Assembly (NCBI RefSeq): GCF_039955095.1
Contig: NZ_CP154878.1
Location: forward strand, 1,674,001-1,738,000
Length of the DNA stretch: 64,000 bases
DNA from: Limosilactobacillus sp. WILCCON 0051
GTDB lineage: Bacteria; Bacillota; Bacilli; Lactobacillales; Lactobacillaceae
Direction: 5' to 3'
In this document: positions 17,772-26,170 of the stretch, one piece after another
Numbering within the stretch: the first letter of the stretch is position 1
Layout: the number at the start of each line of letters is the position of its first letter
The notes under the pieces: generated by a model
The model's input: the letters and a program-made list of their open reading frames with translations, nothing else
What the model was told of the DNA's origin: nothing
Databases searched by the model: none
Made by a program: the position numbers and the translations under genes

Positions 17772-18851
17772 TTAATATTTAACGATTTCCAGCTCGGTTG
17801 GCGCCGTCGTCAGTACTTCAACTCCGCCATGCGTTACCAAAATATCGTCTTCAATGCGCACCCCGCCGATTTCTGGAATATAGATACCCGGCTCCACGGT
17901 AATGACCTGGTTGTTTTGTACGATCACATCGCTGGCATTGGGACCATAGCTGCTGGGCAGTTCGTGAACGCTCAAGCCAATGCCGTGACCCATGCCATGA
18001 TTGAACTCATCGCCATAGCCAGCAGTTTCGATGATCTGGCGGCCGGCAGCATCCAACTGATCACCGTGGATTCCGACCCTGGCAGCTTCAATCACGGCTT
18101 GACGGGCCTCATTGACGATTTTATAGACGTCCTTTAGCTCTGGATCAATGTCGCCAATTCCAAACGTCCGCGTCATGTCTGCCGTATAGCCTTCAACAAA
18201 GTAGCCAAAGTCCAGCGTAACGATATCGCCATTCTCAATCACCTTGTCACCAGCGGTTGCGTGCGGCATGGCAGCGTTGGCACCACTGGCACAGATGGTC
18301 GGAAACGAGGCGGACTCGGCACCATGCTCCTTCATCCAAAAATCAAGCCGGTTGGCAACCTGTCTTTCCGTCATTCCTGGTTCAATAAAACTCAAGACGT
18401 ATTCATAGCCAGCCGACTGTAAACGAGCAGCCAAGCGGATTTTTTCAATCTCATCTGGGTCCTTGATTGCCCGCATCGACTCAATCAGCCCATCAAAAGG
18501 TACAATATCGGCAGTCATAATTTCATCTAAGACGTCATAGATCCGGTAGTCAATCGTGTTTTCAAACCCGACGACCTCAATCTGCATGCCTTGACAAATC
18601 TGATTTAAAGCTCCCCAATAGTCCCGCGTGATCGTAGCCACGACCTCATCGCTGTCAAATTCCTGCAGCTCAGTAGCATAGCGATCGTCGGTAATCAAAA
18701 TGGCGGCATCCTTGGTAATCAAAAGCTCGCCATCCCCCTGCATCAAGTCAAAGCCGGTAAGATAGAAAATATTTGCCTCATTGGTAACCATAAACGCGTC
18801 AATATATAAAGCATCAAACTTTTTCCGCAGCCGTTCAATTCGTGAAGCCAT
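17772..18851 (-). CDS. pepQ: Xaa-Pro peptidase (M24 family)
   Basis: 359 residues from the ATG at 18851 (AAAGG nine bases upstream). N-terminal creatinase-like domain, then the pita-bread catalytic domain with the metal ligands in LDFGYFVEGYTADMTRTF, GMGHGIGLSVHE, VEPGIYIPEIGG and VRIEDD. It cleaves N-terminal residues or dipeptides before proline in the cytoplasm. The distinction between prolidase (PepQ) and aminopeptidase P is not certain; the 359-residue length fits PepQ of lactobacilli. Confidence 0.93.
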   Translation of the reverse strand: MASRIERLRKKFDALYIDAFMVTNEANIFYLTGFDLMQGDGELLITKDAAILITDDRYATELQEFDSDEVVATITRDYWGALNQICQGMQIEVVGFENTIDYRIYDVLDEIMTADIVPFDGLIESMRAIKDPDEIEKIRLAARLQSAGYEYVLSFIEPGMTERQVANRLDFWMKEHGAESASFPTICASGANAAMPHATAGDKVIENGDIVTLDFGYFVEGYTADMTRTFGIGDIDPELKDVYKIVNEARQAVIEAARVGIHGDQLDAAGRQIIETAGYGDEFNHGMGHGIGLSVHELPSSYGPNASDVIVQNNQVITVEPGIYIPEIGGVRIEDDILVTHGGVEVLTTAPTELEIVKY

Positions 18852-18899
18852 ATTCAACAACCTTTCTTTTCATCATTTATCAATCATTATTTTAAGCCA

Positions 18900-19490
18900 T
18901 TAAGTCGTCAACAGATGAACGAATGGACGTACTGACAGTTCATAAAAACGCTCATCTGAAAGCTGGTGCCGCTCATTTTCCAAAAAGCGGCTGGTCCAAA
19001 ACTGACCGATGTTGAGCCACATAAAATTCAGTGCAATCTGCTCCGGATTCACGTCTGCCCGAATCAGGCCGCGCTTTTGCATCTGCTCAAGATATCGCGT
19101 GATCTGTTCTTGAATACTGTTTTTGGTCTGATGCGCCGCGGCATGCAGTTTCTGCTTTTGTACTGGGTCCTTGACCGTACTCATCAGCATTACCATTACA
19201 TGCTGCTTGGGCCATTGCTTTCGAAAACATTTTGAAAAACTAATCAGATCGGTTTCCAGATCCCAAACCGGCTCAAAATCAGCTATGATGTCCATCAAGC
19301 TCTTGCGATACCTAACGATCAATCTCGTTGCCAAGCCAAACTTATCGCCAAAATGACGAAAGATCGTGCTTTCATTAACGCCAGCGGTCTGGGCCAGCTG
19401 TACGGTCGTCGTTGCGCTGTAGCCTTGCTGTTCAACCAACTGAGCAAACGCCTGCATGATTTTTTCATCGGTGGCTGACTTTTTTTTCAT
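18900..19490 (-). CDS. TetR-family regulator of the acyltransferase/GT8 operon
   Basis: 196 residues from the ATG at 19490, with GGAG eight bases before it. The helix-turn-helix is TTVQLAQTAGVNESTIFRHFGDKFGL (about 23-50), and the C-terminal ligand domain is unremarkable. It is divergent from the plsC-GT8 operon, and the shared gap holds a perfect 12+12 bp palindrome covering promoter elements. It is therefore very likely the local repressor. Ligand unknown. Confidence 0.9.
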   Translation of the reverse strand: MKKKSATDEKIMQAFAQLVEQQGYSATTTVQLAQTAGVNESTIFRHFGDKFGLATRLIVRYRKSLMDIIADFEPVWDLETDLISFSKCFRKQWPKQHVMVMLMSTVKDPVQKQKLHAAAHQTKNSIQEQITRYLEQMQKRGLIRADVNPEQIALNFMWLNIGQFWTSRFLENERHQLSDERFYELSVRPFVHLLTT

Positions 19491-19521
19491 TGGCCCATCT
19501 CCTTTCCTGCTTAATTTTACT

Positions 19522-19547
19522 ACATTGCAAGTATTTACTTGCAATGT
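19522..19547. promoter_or_regulatory. Palindromic TetR operator
   Basis: Perfect inverted repeat ACATTGCAAGTA, TT, TACTTGCAATGT. The half-site spacing suits a TetR dimer. It overlaps the -35 of the rightward promoter and lies upstream of the tetR start, so both directions could be repressed. Confidence 0.75.
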
Positions 19548-19561
19548 TTTTTGAGTATAAT
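19534..19561 (+). promoter_or_regulatory. Promoter of the plsC-GT8 operon
   Basis: -35 TTTACT (19534-19539) and -10 TATAAT (19556-19561), 16 bp apart, with the -35 inside the palindrome. A second smaller palindrome (GTTAATTT T AAATTAAC, 19581-19597) lies in the leader. Confidence 0.65.
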
Positions 19562-19623
19562 AACTTCTAGATTAATTTCTGTTAATTTTAAATTAACTGC
19601 TACAATTTTAGAAGGTGAAAAGT

Positions 19624-20388
19624 TTGGTAAAAACCATTTATTATACCGAACCAACTGATGACGTAGTTCAAAGCGCGCATCAAGACTTTCAGCTGCCTGA
19701 TGATTTTTGCTGGCTGCGCACTAAACCGGCTGAACGCTGCTGGTCTTTGATGGTACGCGGCAGTGCCAAAGCATTTGCCTATCTATATACTTATGGATAT
19801 CGACAAACTCGAATCATCGGCCTGGAAAAGCTGAGACCCTACCAAAAACAGGGATACTTTGTCTATGGCAACCATACGCAGCCGATCAACGACGTATTCA
19901 TGCCGTTTTTAGTCGGTCAAGCCCGGCATTTCTACGCGCTGGCGGCTCCAGCCAACTGGGGGATTCCCGTGATCGGCCCGCTGCTTTCTTTTGGTGGCGC
20001 GCTGCCGGTTGGCAATTCGCTTCACCAAACTGCGCAGCTCTTAAAAGCCGTCCAGAAAGTCGTTCAGCATCAAGGACATGTCTTCATCTATCCTGAAGCT
20101 CACGTCTGGCCGGCCTATACTGAGATCCGCCCTTTTCCCGACACCAGTTTTCGCTTTCCAGTCAAAACGCAAAGCCCGGCATTTTGCATGACGACGACCT
20201 ATCAAAAGCCGCGTTTTGGGAAAAAGCCGCGGCTAACCGTTTTTATTGATGGACCGTTCATCCCTGCTAAAAACCAATCAGCTAAAAAACAGCAGGTCTG
20301 GCTGCACGATCAGATTCAAGCCGCAATGAACCAGCGCGCCCGCTGCAGCAGCTATGAATCCATCAAATACGTTCAAGAAAGAGGATGA
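19624..20388 (+). CDS. PlsC-like acyltransferase, first copy
   Basis: 254 residues from TTG at 19624, chosen because GAAGG lies 8 bp before it; the in-frame GTG at 19615 overlaps that site. The catalytic block reads YGNHTQPIND (about 81-90): the family pattern is NHX4D, and here the sixth position after His is Asp while the fifth is Asn, a small deviation. IYPEAHVW matches the later substrate motif. Such enzymes acylate lysophospholipids or other hydroxyls at the membrane. Substrate unknown. First gene of a four-gene operon with two GT8 enzymes and a second acyltransferase. Confidence 0.82.
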   Translation: MVKTIYYTEPTDDVVQSAHQDFQLPDDFCWLRTKPAERCWSLMVRGSAKAFAYLYTYGYRQTRIIGLEKLRPYQKQGYFVYGNHTQPINDVFMPFLVGQARHFYALAAPANWGIPVIGPLLSFGGALPVGNSLHQTAQLLKAVQKVVQHQGHVFIYPEAHVWPAYTEIRPFPDTSFRFPVKTQSPAFCMTTTYQKPRFGKKPRLTVFIDGPFIPAKNQSAKKQQVWLHDQIQAAMNQRARCSSYESIKYVQERG

Positions 20389-20392
20389 AACC

Positions 20393-21214
20393 GTGAATAT
20401 TTTATTTTGTGGCGATCACCGCGCCGAAGATGGCGTCTTGATCGTTACGCTTTCTCTGCTTCACCATGTCAAAGAGCCGTTAAACATCTACGTTCTTACC
20501 ATGAAGACGGCTACTGAAACCCGCCGATACGAGCCGTTCAGCCAAAAAGCCGCCGATCTTTTGACCCAGCAGCTTCAGTCCTATAATCCACAAAATACGC
20601 TGCATCTAATCGACTGCACTGAATTATTCAATGAATCGCAGCCGTCAGCCAACATGAATTCCCGCTTTACGCCCTATTCCATGCTGCGTCTTTATGTCGA
20701 CTTGATTCCCGATATGCCAGATCGCCTGCTTTATCTAGACAATGACGTTATCTGTCGTGAGCCTTTTGATGACTTTTACTATCAAGACCTGACTGGCGTG
20801 CAGGTCGTCGGCGTACTGGATCACTATGGCAAATGGTTCTTCCACCATCAAATGCGTATGGCCGACTATATCAATTCAGGAATTCTGCTTTTGAATCTGC
20901 CAGAGATCAAGGAAACCAATCTATTCGTCAAGGCGCGCCGCATGATTGCCACGCGCCATATGTTCATGCCGGATCAAGCCGCGATCAATCGCCTTTCGCA
21001 CGCCAAAAAGATCGCGCCGCGGCGGTTCAATGATCAAAGGCGGCTTCATCACGACACCGTTTTTCAGCATTTTACCACCAGTTTCCGTTTCTTCCCGTGG
21101 TTCCATATTCTGACCGTTAAGCCATGGCAGATCAGCAACGTTCATAAAGATCTGCGGCTGCATGAATATGATGGTCTGTTGGAAGAATATCGGCAGCTTA
21201 AATCGGAACTATAA
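20393..21214 (+). CDS. GT8 glycosyltransferase, first copy
   Basis: 273 residues from GTG at 20393, which has AGAGG eight bases upstream; a longer in-frame ATG at 20354 lies inside the previous gene. GT8 fold: N-terminal MNILFCGD, DxD motif LYLDNDV (Asp116, Asp118) for metal and nucleotide sugar, YINSGILLLNL, and a late KPW. These retaining enzymes use UDP-sugars. It begins 4 bp after plsC. The acceptor may be a lipid, given the acyltransferase neighbours (inference). Confidence 0.88.
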   Translation: MNILFCGDHRAEDGVLIVTLSLLHHVKEPLNIYVLTMKTATETRRYEPFSQKAADLLTQQLQSYNPQNTLHLIDCTELFNESQPSANMNSRFTPYSMLRLYVDLIPDMPDRLLYLDNDVICREPFDDFYYQDLTGVQVVGVLDHYGKWFFHHQMRMADYINSGILLLNLPEIKETNLFVKARRMIATRHMFMPDQAAINRLSHAKKIAPRRFNDQRRLHHDTVFQHFTTSFRFFPWFHILTVKPWQISNVHKDLRLHEYDGLLEEYRQLKSEL

Positions 21215-21225
21215 GGAAGGTCAAC

Positions 21226-22194
21226 ATGTCTCAAACAATTCCAATTTTCTATACGATCAGCGATGACTTTGCACCCTATGCCGCCGTAGCGATTGAATCA
21301 CTCCTGCCTTACGTCTCATCAGACTACCAATATCAGATCATCATCGTTCATCAGGGCTTGCGGCAGGCTACGCGGCAAAATCTTAAAAGTCTGACGCGCG
21401 ATAACGTTGAAATTATTTTTTATGAAATCAATGATGCCAAACTGGGGGCCATTCAAAATCGTAAAGAAAACTTTTTGCGGGCCGATTTTTTCACGCCCAG
21501 CATCTTTTATCGGCTGTTTTTAGCGGATCTTTTCCCGCAATATGATAAGGCAATCTATGTCGACAGCGATACGGTCTGGAACGGCGACCCGGCAGAAATG
21601 TTTGCTATCGCGCTCAATGACGATCTGATCGGCGCGGCCCCCGACCATTCCGTAGAACACGTTGCTCCAATGCAGACCTACATCAAAAATGCAGTCGGCG
21701 TACCGGCAGCTGAATACATCAACTCTGGCGTTTTACTGATGAATTTTAAACAGCTGCGTCAAGACGATTTTACTCAGCACTTCTTGTATCTGCTGCAAAA
21801 ATATCATGTCGACTGCATCGCTCCCGATCAAGACTATCTAAACGTCATGTGCAGCGGACGCATTACCTACCTGAACGAAAAATGGAATGCCATGCCTAAA
21901 GATGATGAATTTGCTGCTGAACGCGTTGACAATCCCAAACTGATTCACTACAACCTCTTTTTCAAGCCATGGCATTTTGATCAAGTGATGTATGATCATT
22001 ACTTCTGGCAAGCCGCTCAAAAAACGCCTTACGCCCAGCAGCTCAAAACGGTGCGGGCCCACTATACGCCAGCCATGCAGCAACTTGACCGGGAAAAATT
22101 GATGAGCATGCTCAATCACGCCGACGAGCTGCCGGAAAATCCAGTTACGTTTAAAAAGCTGCAGGACCAAGGAGAGCAGGTGCGGCTTTCATGA
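21226..22194 (+). CDS. GT8 glycosyltransferase, second copy
   Basis: 322 residues with AAGGAAGG before the ATG. DxD motif YVDSDTVW (Asp113, Asp115), YINSGVLLMNF and LIHYNLFFKPW are the GT8 landmarks, clearly LgtC/GspA-like. It is related to but distinct from the preceding GT8, so the pair probably adds two sugars or acts on two acceptors. The last four bases overlap the next ATG (ATGA). Confidence 0.92.
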   Translation: MSQTIPIFYTISDDFAPYAAVAIESLLPYVSSDYQYQIIIVHQGLRQATRQNLKSLTRDNVEIIFYEINDAKLGAIQNRKENFLRADFFTPSIFYRLFLADLFPQYDKAIYVDSDTVWNGDPAEMFAIALNDDLIGAAPDHSVEHVAPMQTYIKNAVGVPAAEYINSGVLLMNFKQLRQDDFTQHFLYLLQKYHVDCIAPDQDYLNVMCSGRITYLNEKWNAMPKDDEFAAERVDNPKLIHYNLFFKPWHFDQVMYDHYFWQAAQKTPYAQQLKTVRAHYTPAMQQLDREKLMSMLNHADELPENPVTFKKLQDQGEQVRLS

Positions 22195-23054
22195 TTATTG
22201 GCGACCATCGCGATCAAGTGATCAACAATATTGCCGATCACGCGCAGCAGGGCCTCTTTAACGAAAAAGTCGAAATTGACGACCCACAGATGACCTCAGC
22301 AGAAAGCCTAGATATCATTAATCAATTTTGGCAGGATCAGACTCATTGGCGCGCTCGCTTTGACAACTTGATTGCCAGAGCCACGATGCGTGGAATCACA
22401 GACTGGTTCAATCACGATACCACGTTTTGTGGACTGGAAAATCTCAAGCCGCTTTCGCCAACTCAAGGTGCAGTAATTACCAGCAATCACTTTAATCAGC
22501 TGGATAATACCGTCATCCGCAAGCTGGCCCAAAAAAATCATCGTCGCCTGTTTATCGTCATTCAAGAAACCAATCTTAAAATGGGCGGCTTGATCGGTTT
22601 TTTGATGAATCATCTCGATGTATTGCCACTGGCTAACAACGTCAACTATCTCGGCCGTACGCTGCCGCAAAAAATCGCGCAGCAGACCAGGCATGGGCAC
22701 TGGGTTCTGATCTATCCAGAACAAGAGATGTGGTTCAACTACCGCAAGCCTCGTCCCGTCAAGCGTGGTGCCTACTACTACGCTGCCAGAGCCAAAGCGC
22801 CGATCATATCTTGTTTTACGGAAATCATCGACCTGCCCAAAACCGAAAAAAATAACGACGATTTTTATCAGACCCGCTATCGGCTGCACGTTCTGCCGCT
22901 GATTTGGCCAGATCCCGCGCTTTCCGTCAACGAAAACGCCAAATTGATGATGGAAAAAGACTATGCTCAAAAAAAGGCGGCGTATGAAAAGGCCTATCAG
23001 AAAAAACTTGACTATCGCTTTACCCCACACGATATCGCGGGTTGGCGCGGTTAA
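22191..23054 (+). CDS. PlsC-like acyltransferase, second copy
   Basis: 287 residues. The catalytic motif SNHFNQLD (His100, Asp105) is a canonical NHX4D and YPEQEMWFNYRKPRPVKRG fits the later motif. An N-terminal extension of about 70 residues precedes the fold. No clear membrane segment, so probably peripheral. It is translationally coupled to the second GT8. Two acyltransferases flanking two glycosyltransferases suggests a dedicated acylated glycan or glycolipid. Confidence 0.85.
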   Translation: MIIGDHRDQVINNIADHAQQGLFNEKVEIDDPQMTSAESLDIINQFWQDQTHWRARFDNLIARATMRGITDWFNHDTTFCGLENLKPLSPTQGAVITSNHFNQLDNTVIRKLAQKNHRRLFIVIQETNLKMGGLIGFLMNHLDVLPLANNVNYLGRTLPQKIAQQTRHGHWVLIYPEQEMWFNYRKPRPVKRGAYYYAARAKAPIISCFTEIIDLPKTEKNNDDFYQTRYRLHVLPLIWPDPALSVNENAKLMMEKDYAQKKAAYEKAYQKKLDYRFTPHDIAGWRG

Positions 23055-23086
23055 TCATGTTTTTTAACAATTTTTTGATAATCTAC

Positions 23087-23114
23087 TTGCATTTTGTAAG
23101 ATGTCATGTAAAAT
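23087..23114 (+). promoter_or_regulatory. Promoter of the cysteine leader/metA-cysK operon
   Basis: -35 TTGCAT (23087-23092) and -10 TAAAAT (23109-23114), 16 bp apart, about 50 bp upstream of the leader peptide start. Confidence 0.55.
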
Positions 23115-23166
23115 AAGGGCATATTTAAAGATGCGTTGATAAATAACCAGAAAGGAGAGGTGCATC

Positions 23167-23250
23167 ATGATTAAGTCTAATTTTGCTATGAACATGACTT
23201 GTTGCTGCCTTTTTCTTTCTGCGGAAAAGGCTTGTTTTGCATTAGTATAA
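23167..23250 (+). CDS. Cysteine-rich leader peptide
   Basis: 27 codons, preceded by a strong AAAGGAGAGG at 23151-23160. The peptide begins MIKSNFAMNMTCCCLF and contains three consecutive Cys codons (TGT TGC TGC, 23200-23208) plus another Cys codon at 23233. The end of the frame overlaps the 5-prime arm of a predicted antiterminator. Its good start site, short length, Cys run and position ahead of a terminator and cysteine biosynthesis genes fit a ribosome-stalling leader. Confidence 0.85.
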   Translation: MIKSNFAMNMTCCCLFLSAEKACFALV

Positions 23251-23318
23251 ACAGCCCAGTCGACAACTCAGTCGATTGCAAAGCCCCGCAGACTACTACA
23301 GTTTGCGGGGCTTTTTGT
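23219..23318 (+). promoter_or_regulatory. Transcription attenuator sensing cysteine
   Basis: Terminator: AAAGCCCCGCA (23280-23290) with TGCGGGGCTTT (23304-23314) and a T-run. Competing antiterminator: CTGCGG-GGCTT-TTTGCA (23219-23241, with small bulges) pairs with TGCAAAGCCCCGCAG (23277-23291), the terminator's 5-prime arm. A ribosome stalled at the Cys codons leaves 23219-23241 free, so the antiterminator can form and transcription continues. A ribosome reaching the stop at 23250 covers it, and the terminator forms. Pairing was read by eye. Confidence 0.82.
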
Positions 23319-23402
23319 ATCCATCGCACTTTAAATCACTACAAACTCACCGGTGAAAGTCTGATTGTTTAACTATCGCAATCGTTAGGAAAGGAGCACC
23401 TG

Positions 23403-24224
23403 ATGACTAATCCGCATCTTAAAATTGGCATCTTAAACTTGATGCATGACAAGGCTGCCACTCAGCAGCGTTTTTCATCAATTTTTAAGACCCTTGATCC
23501 CACGGTTGAACTTACTTTTTTCTATCCTGTTGACCACTACCGCAATCGGCCGGTCCCAGAACTGGTTCAACAAATCTCTGAACCGCTGGACCTTAACAAA
23601 GTAAGTCAGCTGCAAGGATTCATCATTACAGGTGCCCCGATTGAGCAGATTCCGTTTGCACAGGTCGAATATCACGATGAGGTCACGCGCCTGATTGATA
23701 CGCTGGTCGACCTAAACATCCCGCAGCTCTATATCTGCTGGGGTGCCATGGCTGCCGCTAACTATTTATATGGCATTGAAAAACGGCAATTGACCAAAAA
23801 ATACTTCGGTGTCTTTGACAATGAGGTTTTGGTTGAAACCCCCGTTTTAAATGGCCTGACAGTTCCCTTCCCAGCACCGCATGCACGCTATGCCGAGCTG
23901 GACCATGACCAGATTCGCCAAACGCCTGAACTGACGATCAACGCCGTGTCCAGTGATGACTATCTGCTTTCGCTAACCGGCAGCGACAATCAAGACTTTT
24001 TGTTTGCCCACCTTGAATACGATCGTCTGGCACTATTAGCCGAATATCAACGGGAAACAGCTGCTCATCCCGATCGTCATTACGCATTGCCAAAGAATTA
24101 TTTTAAAGACATTAATACGCTGACTGATCCCCAATTCAAGTGGGAAAAGGTCCAGCAGCTGTATTTTAAGAACTGGCTGCAAAAAACGGCTGAATATTCA
24201 CAAAACGCACTAACCATTGCCTAA
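23403..24224 (+). CDS. metA: MetA-family O-acyltransferase (predicted acetyltransferase)
   Basis: 273 residues, about 35 shorter at the N-terminus than E. coli Met[10 protein letters not shown] lies at residue 6. The catalytic triad is visible as Cys112 in ICWGA and His203/Glu205 in AHLEYD. In TGAPIE, Glu81 occupies the position where Glu predicts acetyl-CoA and Gly succinyl-CoA use. It would O-acetylate homoserine or, given the Cys-sensing leader and cysK next door, perhaps serine. No cysE is seen in the window. AAGGAG precedes the ATG. Confidence 0.88.
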   Translation: MTNPHLKIGILNLMHDKAATQQRFSSIFKTLDPTVELTFFYPVDHYRNRPVPELVQQISEPLDLNKVSQLQGFIITGAPIEQIPFAQVEYHDEVTRLIDTLVDLNIPQLYICWGAMAAANYLYGIEKRQLTKKYFGVFDNEVLVETPVLNGLTVPFPAPHARYAELDHDQIRQTPELTINAVSSDDYLLSLTGSDNQDFLFAHLEYDRLALLAEYQRETAAHPDRHYALPKNYFKDINTLTDPQFKWEKVQQLYFKNWLQKTAEYSQNALTIA

Positions 24225-24237
24225 AGGAGAAAAAATC

Positions 24238-25164
24238 ATGTCAAAAATCTACACTTCAATCGACCAACTGATCGGCAACACGCCTCTTTTAAAGCTTAAC
24301 CGGATCGTTCCTGAAGATGCCGCCGACGTTTACGTAAAGCTGGAATTCTTCAACCCAGCTGGCTCCATCAAAGACCGGATCGCGCTGGCCATGATTGAAA
24401 AAGCCGAAGCAGAAGGCAAGCTCAAGCCTGGCGATACGATCATCGAACCAACCTCAGGCAACACTGGGATTGGGCTGGCCAGCGTAGCAGCTGCCAAGGG
24501 CTATCACCTGATTATCGTAATGCCAGAAACGATGAGCGTTGAGCGTCGCAAGCTGATGCAGGGCTATGGCGCGGAACTGATTCTGACGCCTGGTGCCGAT
24601 GGAATGAAGGGCTCAATTGCCAAAGCCCAAGAACTGGTTGACACCAAAGGCTACTTTATGCCAATGCAGTTTGAAAACCCAGCCAACCCAGCAATTCACG
24701 AAGCAACGACTGGTCAAGAAATCATTGATGCTTTTGGCAAAGACGATCTGCCTGACGCTTTTGTTGCCGGGGTTGGTACTGGCGGCACGCTGAGCGGTAT
24801 CGGTCACGCCTTGAAAAAAGTTGATCCAAACGTTAAGGTCTACGCTTTGGAGCCTGCTGAGTCACCACTGCTTAAAGAAGGCAAGGCTGGCAAGCACAAG
24901 ATCCAAGGTATCAGTGCCGGTTTCATTCCTAAGACGCTGGATCAAGAAGTCTACGACGGCATTATTGAAGTTTCCAGCGATGATGCCATCAAGACTGGTC
25001 AAGCAGTCGGTCGTCTGGAAGGCTTCTTGCCAGGTATCTCAGCCGGTGCCAACATTTATGGCGCAATTGAATTAGCCAAGCAGCTGGGCAAAGGCAAGAA
25101 GGTCGTAACCGTATCTCCTGATGGCGGCGACCGCTACCTGTCCACTGATCTGTTCAACTACTAA
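24238..25164 (+). CDS. cysK: Cysteine synthase (O-acetylserine sulfhydrylase)
   Basis: 308 residues from the ATG at 24238, with AAAGGAG directly after the metA stop. PLP lysine Lys45 in NPAGSIKDR, the phosphate/substrate loop [10 protein letters not shown] (about 72-81) and [10 protein letters not shown] are all present. It makes cysteine from O-acetylserine and sulfide in the cytoplasm. It forms an operon with the MetA-like gene under the leader attenuator. Codon use is strongly biased, suggesting high expression. Confidence 0.95.
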   Translation: MSKIYTSIDQLIGNTPLLKLNRIVPEDAADVYVKLEFFNPAGSIKDRIALAMIEKAEAEGKLKPGDTIIEPTSGNTGIGLASVAAAKGYHLIIVMPETMSVERRKLMQGYGAELILTPGADGMKGSIAKAQELVDTKGYFMPMQFENPANPAIHEATTGQEIIDAFGKDDLPDAFVAGVGTGGTLSGIGHALKKVDPNVKVYALEPAESPLLKEGKAGKHKIQGISAGFIPKTLDQEVYDGIIEVSSDDAIKTGQAVGRLEGFLPGISAGANIYGAIELAKQLGKGKKVVTVSPDGGDRYLSTDLFNY

Positions 25165-25172
25165 AAATCAGC

Positions 25173-25213
25173 AAAAGCTCCAACTTGAGATTTTCTCAAA
25201 GGTTGGAGCTTTT
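25173..25213 (+). terminator. Rho-independent terminator
   Basis: AAAAGCTCCAACTTGAGA paired with TCTCAAAGGTTGGAGCTTTT. It ends the metA-cysK transcript and probably also works for citX coming from the other side. Confidence 0.88.
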
Positions 25214-25222
25214 ATTATTGCA

Positions 25223-25762
25223 TCAATAATTTTCGATCAATGCGGCCACACGATCCTGCAGTTCATCAACCGAATGTCGTCGCGATCGAGCACATTCCTT
25301 GGCTGGCCGGCCACAGATCAGGCATTGGCGCTTAGGCAGTCCCAGTTCGGTCCGCGATATCGAAACGGTCTGATCGTTTTGACGGCTCAAGACATCAAGA
25401 TCAAACAGCCGATGAGCAGCCTGAGCCTCTTCAAATTCAGTCGTCAGCTGTTTGACCTGCGCGGCTGGGCCATCAACCAGATAGAAGCGTTCTGGCCCCG
25501 TCGACTCCCCTAGCCATTGCTCAGTCATCCTAAACTGAAACTTGGCGCCCAGCTGTTTTTCAAAAACTGCCAAGCCTGCCGCAAAAAAGTCCTTGATCGT
25601 TTGATTGTTCTTGATTGGTCCAGGAATATTCAGCTTAGCAGCAATCACAGTCTGATCTGGATATTTTGACGTCAGCTGATTCTGCAGAGCCACGCGTCGA
25701 TCACGGTTTGCCAAGACGGCCGGGATTGATTGCGGCTTTCCGTTTTCAAATAAATGATTCAT
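25223..25762 (-). CDS. citX: Apo-citrate lyase phosphoribosyl-dephospho-CoA transferase CitX
   Basis: 179 residues from the ATG at 25762 (GAGGAA seven bases upstream); the upstream in-frame extension overlaps the rpmA terminator and is not coding. HRLFDLDVL, LGLPKRQCLICG and AKECARSRRHSVDEL are CitX hallmarks. It attaches the 2-prime-(5-phosphoribosyl)-3-prime-dephospho-CoA prosthetic group to the citrate lyase acyl carrier subunit. No citrate lyase genes are in the window, so it is separated from its usual cluster. Confidence 0.88.
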   Translation of the reverse strand: MNHLFENGKPQSIPAVLANRDRRVALQNQLTSKYPDQTVIAAKLNIPGPIKNNQTIKDFFAAGLAVFEKQLGAKFQFRMTEQWLGESTGPERFYLVDGPAAQVKQLTTEFEEAQAAHRLFDLDVLSRQNDQTVSISRTELGLPKRQCLICGRPAKECARSRRHSVDELQDRVAALIENY

Positions 25763-25810
25763 TTTATTATTCCTCATCTGAATTGCTTTGACAGCGCCAA
25801 CCAAACAAAA

Positions 25811-25852
25811 AAGCTCAAGGCAGCTGATAAAACTATCAAATGCTTTGAGCTT
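25811..25852 (-). terminator. Rho-independent terminator
   Basis: AAGCTCAAGGCA (25811-25822) with TGCTTTGAGCTT (25841-25852), followed on the minus strand by TTTTTTG. It ends the rplU-prp-rpmA operon. Confidence 0.85.
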
Positions 25853-25859
25853 AATTTTA

Positions 25860-26141
25860 TTATTCGGCAACTGGGTAAACCGAAACTTTACGGTTGCTGC
25901 GACCCATGCGTTCAAACTTAACAACGCCGTCGATCTTAGCAAACAAAGTGTCGTCACCACCGCGACCTACGTTTTCACCTGGGTGAATGTGGGTACCACG
26001 TTGACGGTAGATGATAGAACCGGCCGTTACGACAGAACCGTCAGCAGCCTTAGTTCCCAGACGACGACCAGCAGAGTTACGACCGTTGGCAGTCGAACCG
26101 CCCCCTTTGTGGTGGGAGAAGAATTGAAGATCCATAATCAT
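25860..26141 (-). CDS. rpmA: 50S ribosomal protein L27
   Basis: 93 residues from the ATG at 26141 (GGAGG eight bases upstream). The mature protein starts at [17 protein letters not shown]. It carries the Firmicute-specific N-terminal leader ending LQFF, which is cut off by the protease Prp encoded just upstream. The mature N-terminus reaches the peptidyl transferase centre. Confidence 0.97.
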   Translation of the reverse strand: MIMDLQFFSHHKGGGSTANGRNSAGRRLGTKAADGSVVTAGSIIYRQRGTHIHPGENVGRGGDDTLFAKIDGVVKFERMGRSNRKVSVYPVAE

Positions 26142-26170
26142 AGTTTTCACCTCCAGCTTGAAATTTGTTT

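Noticed and set aside
22308..23030. 240-codon minus-strand frame opposite the second acyltransferase
   Set aside because: It is the antisense shadow of a gene with clear NHX4D and later motifs, and it has no recognisable domain or ribosome binding site.
25763..25960. 66-residue N-terminal extension of CitX
   Set aside because: It covers the rpmA terminator and part of rpmA. GAGGAA sits just before the ATG at 25762, giving the normal CitX length.
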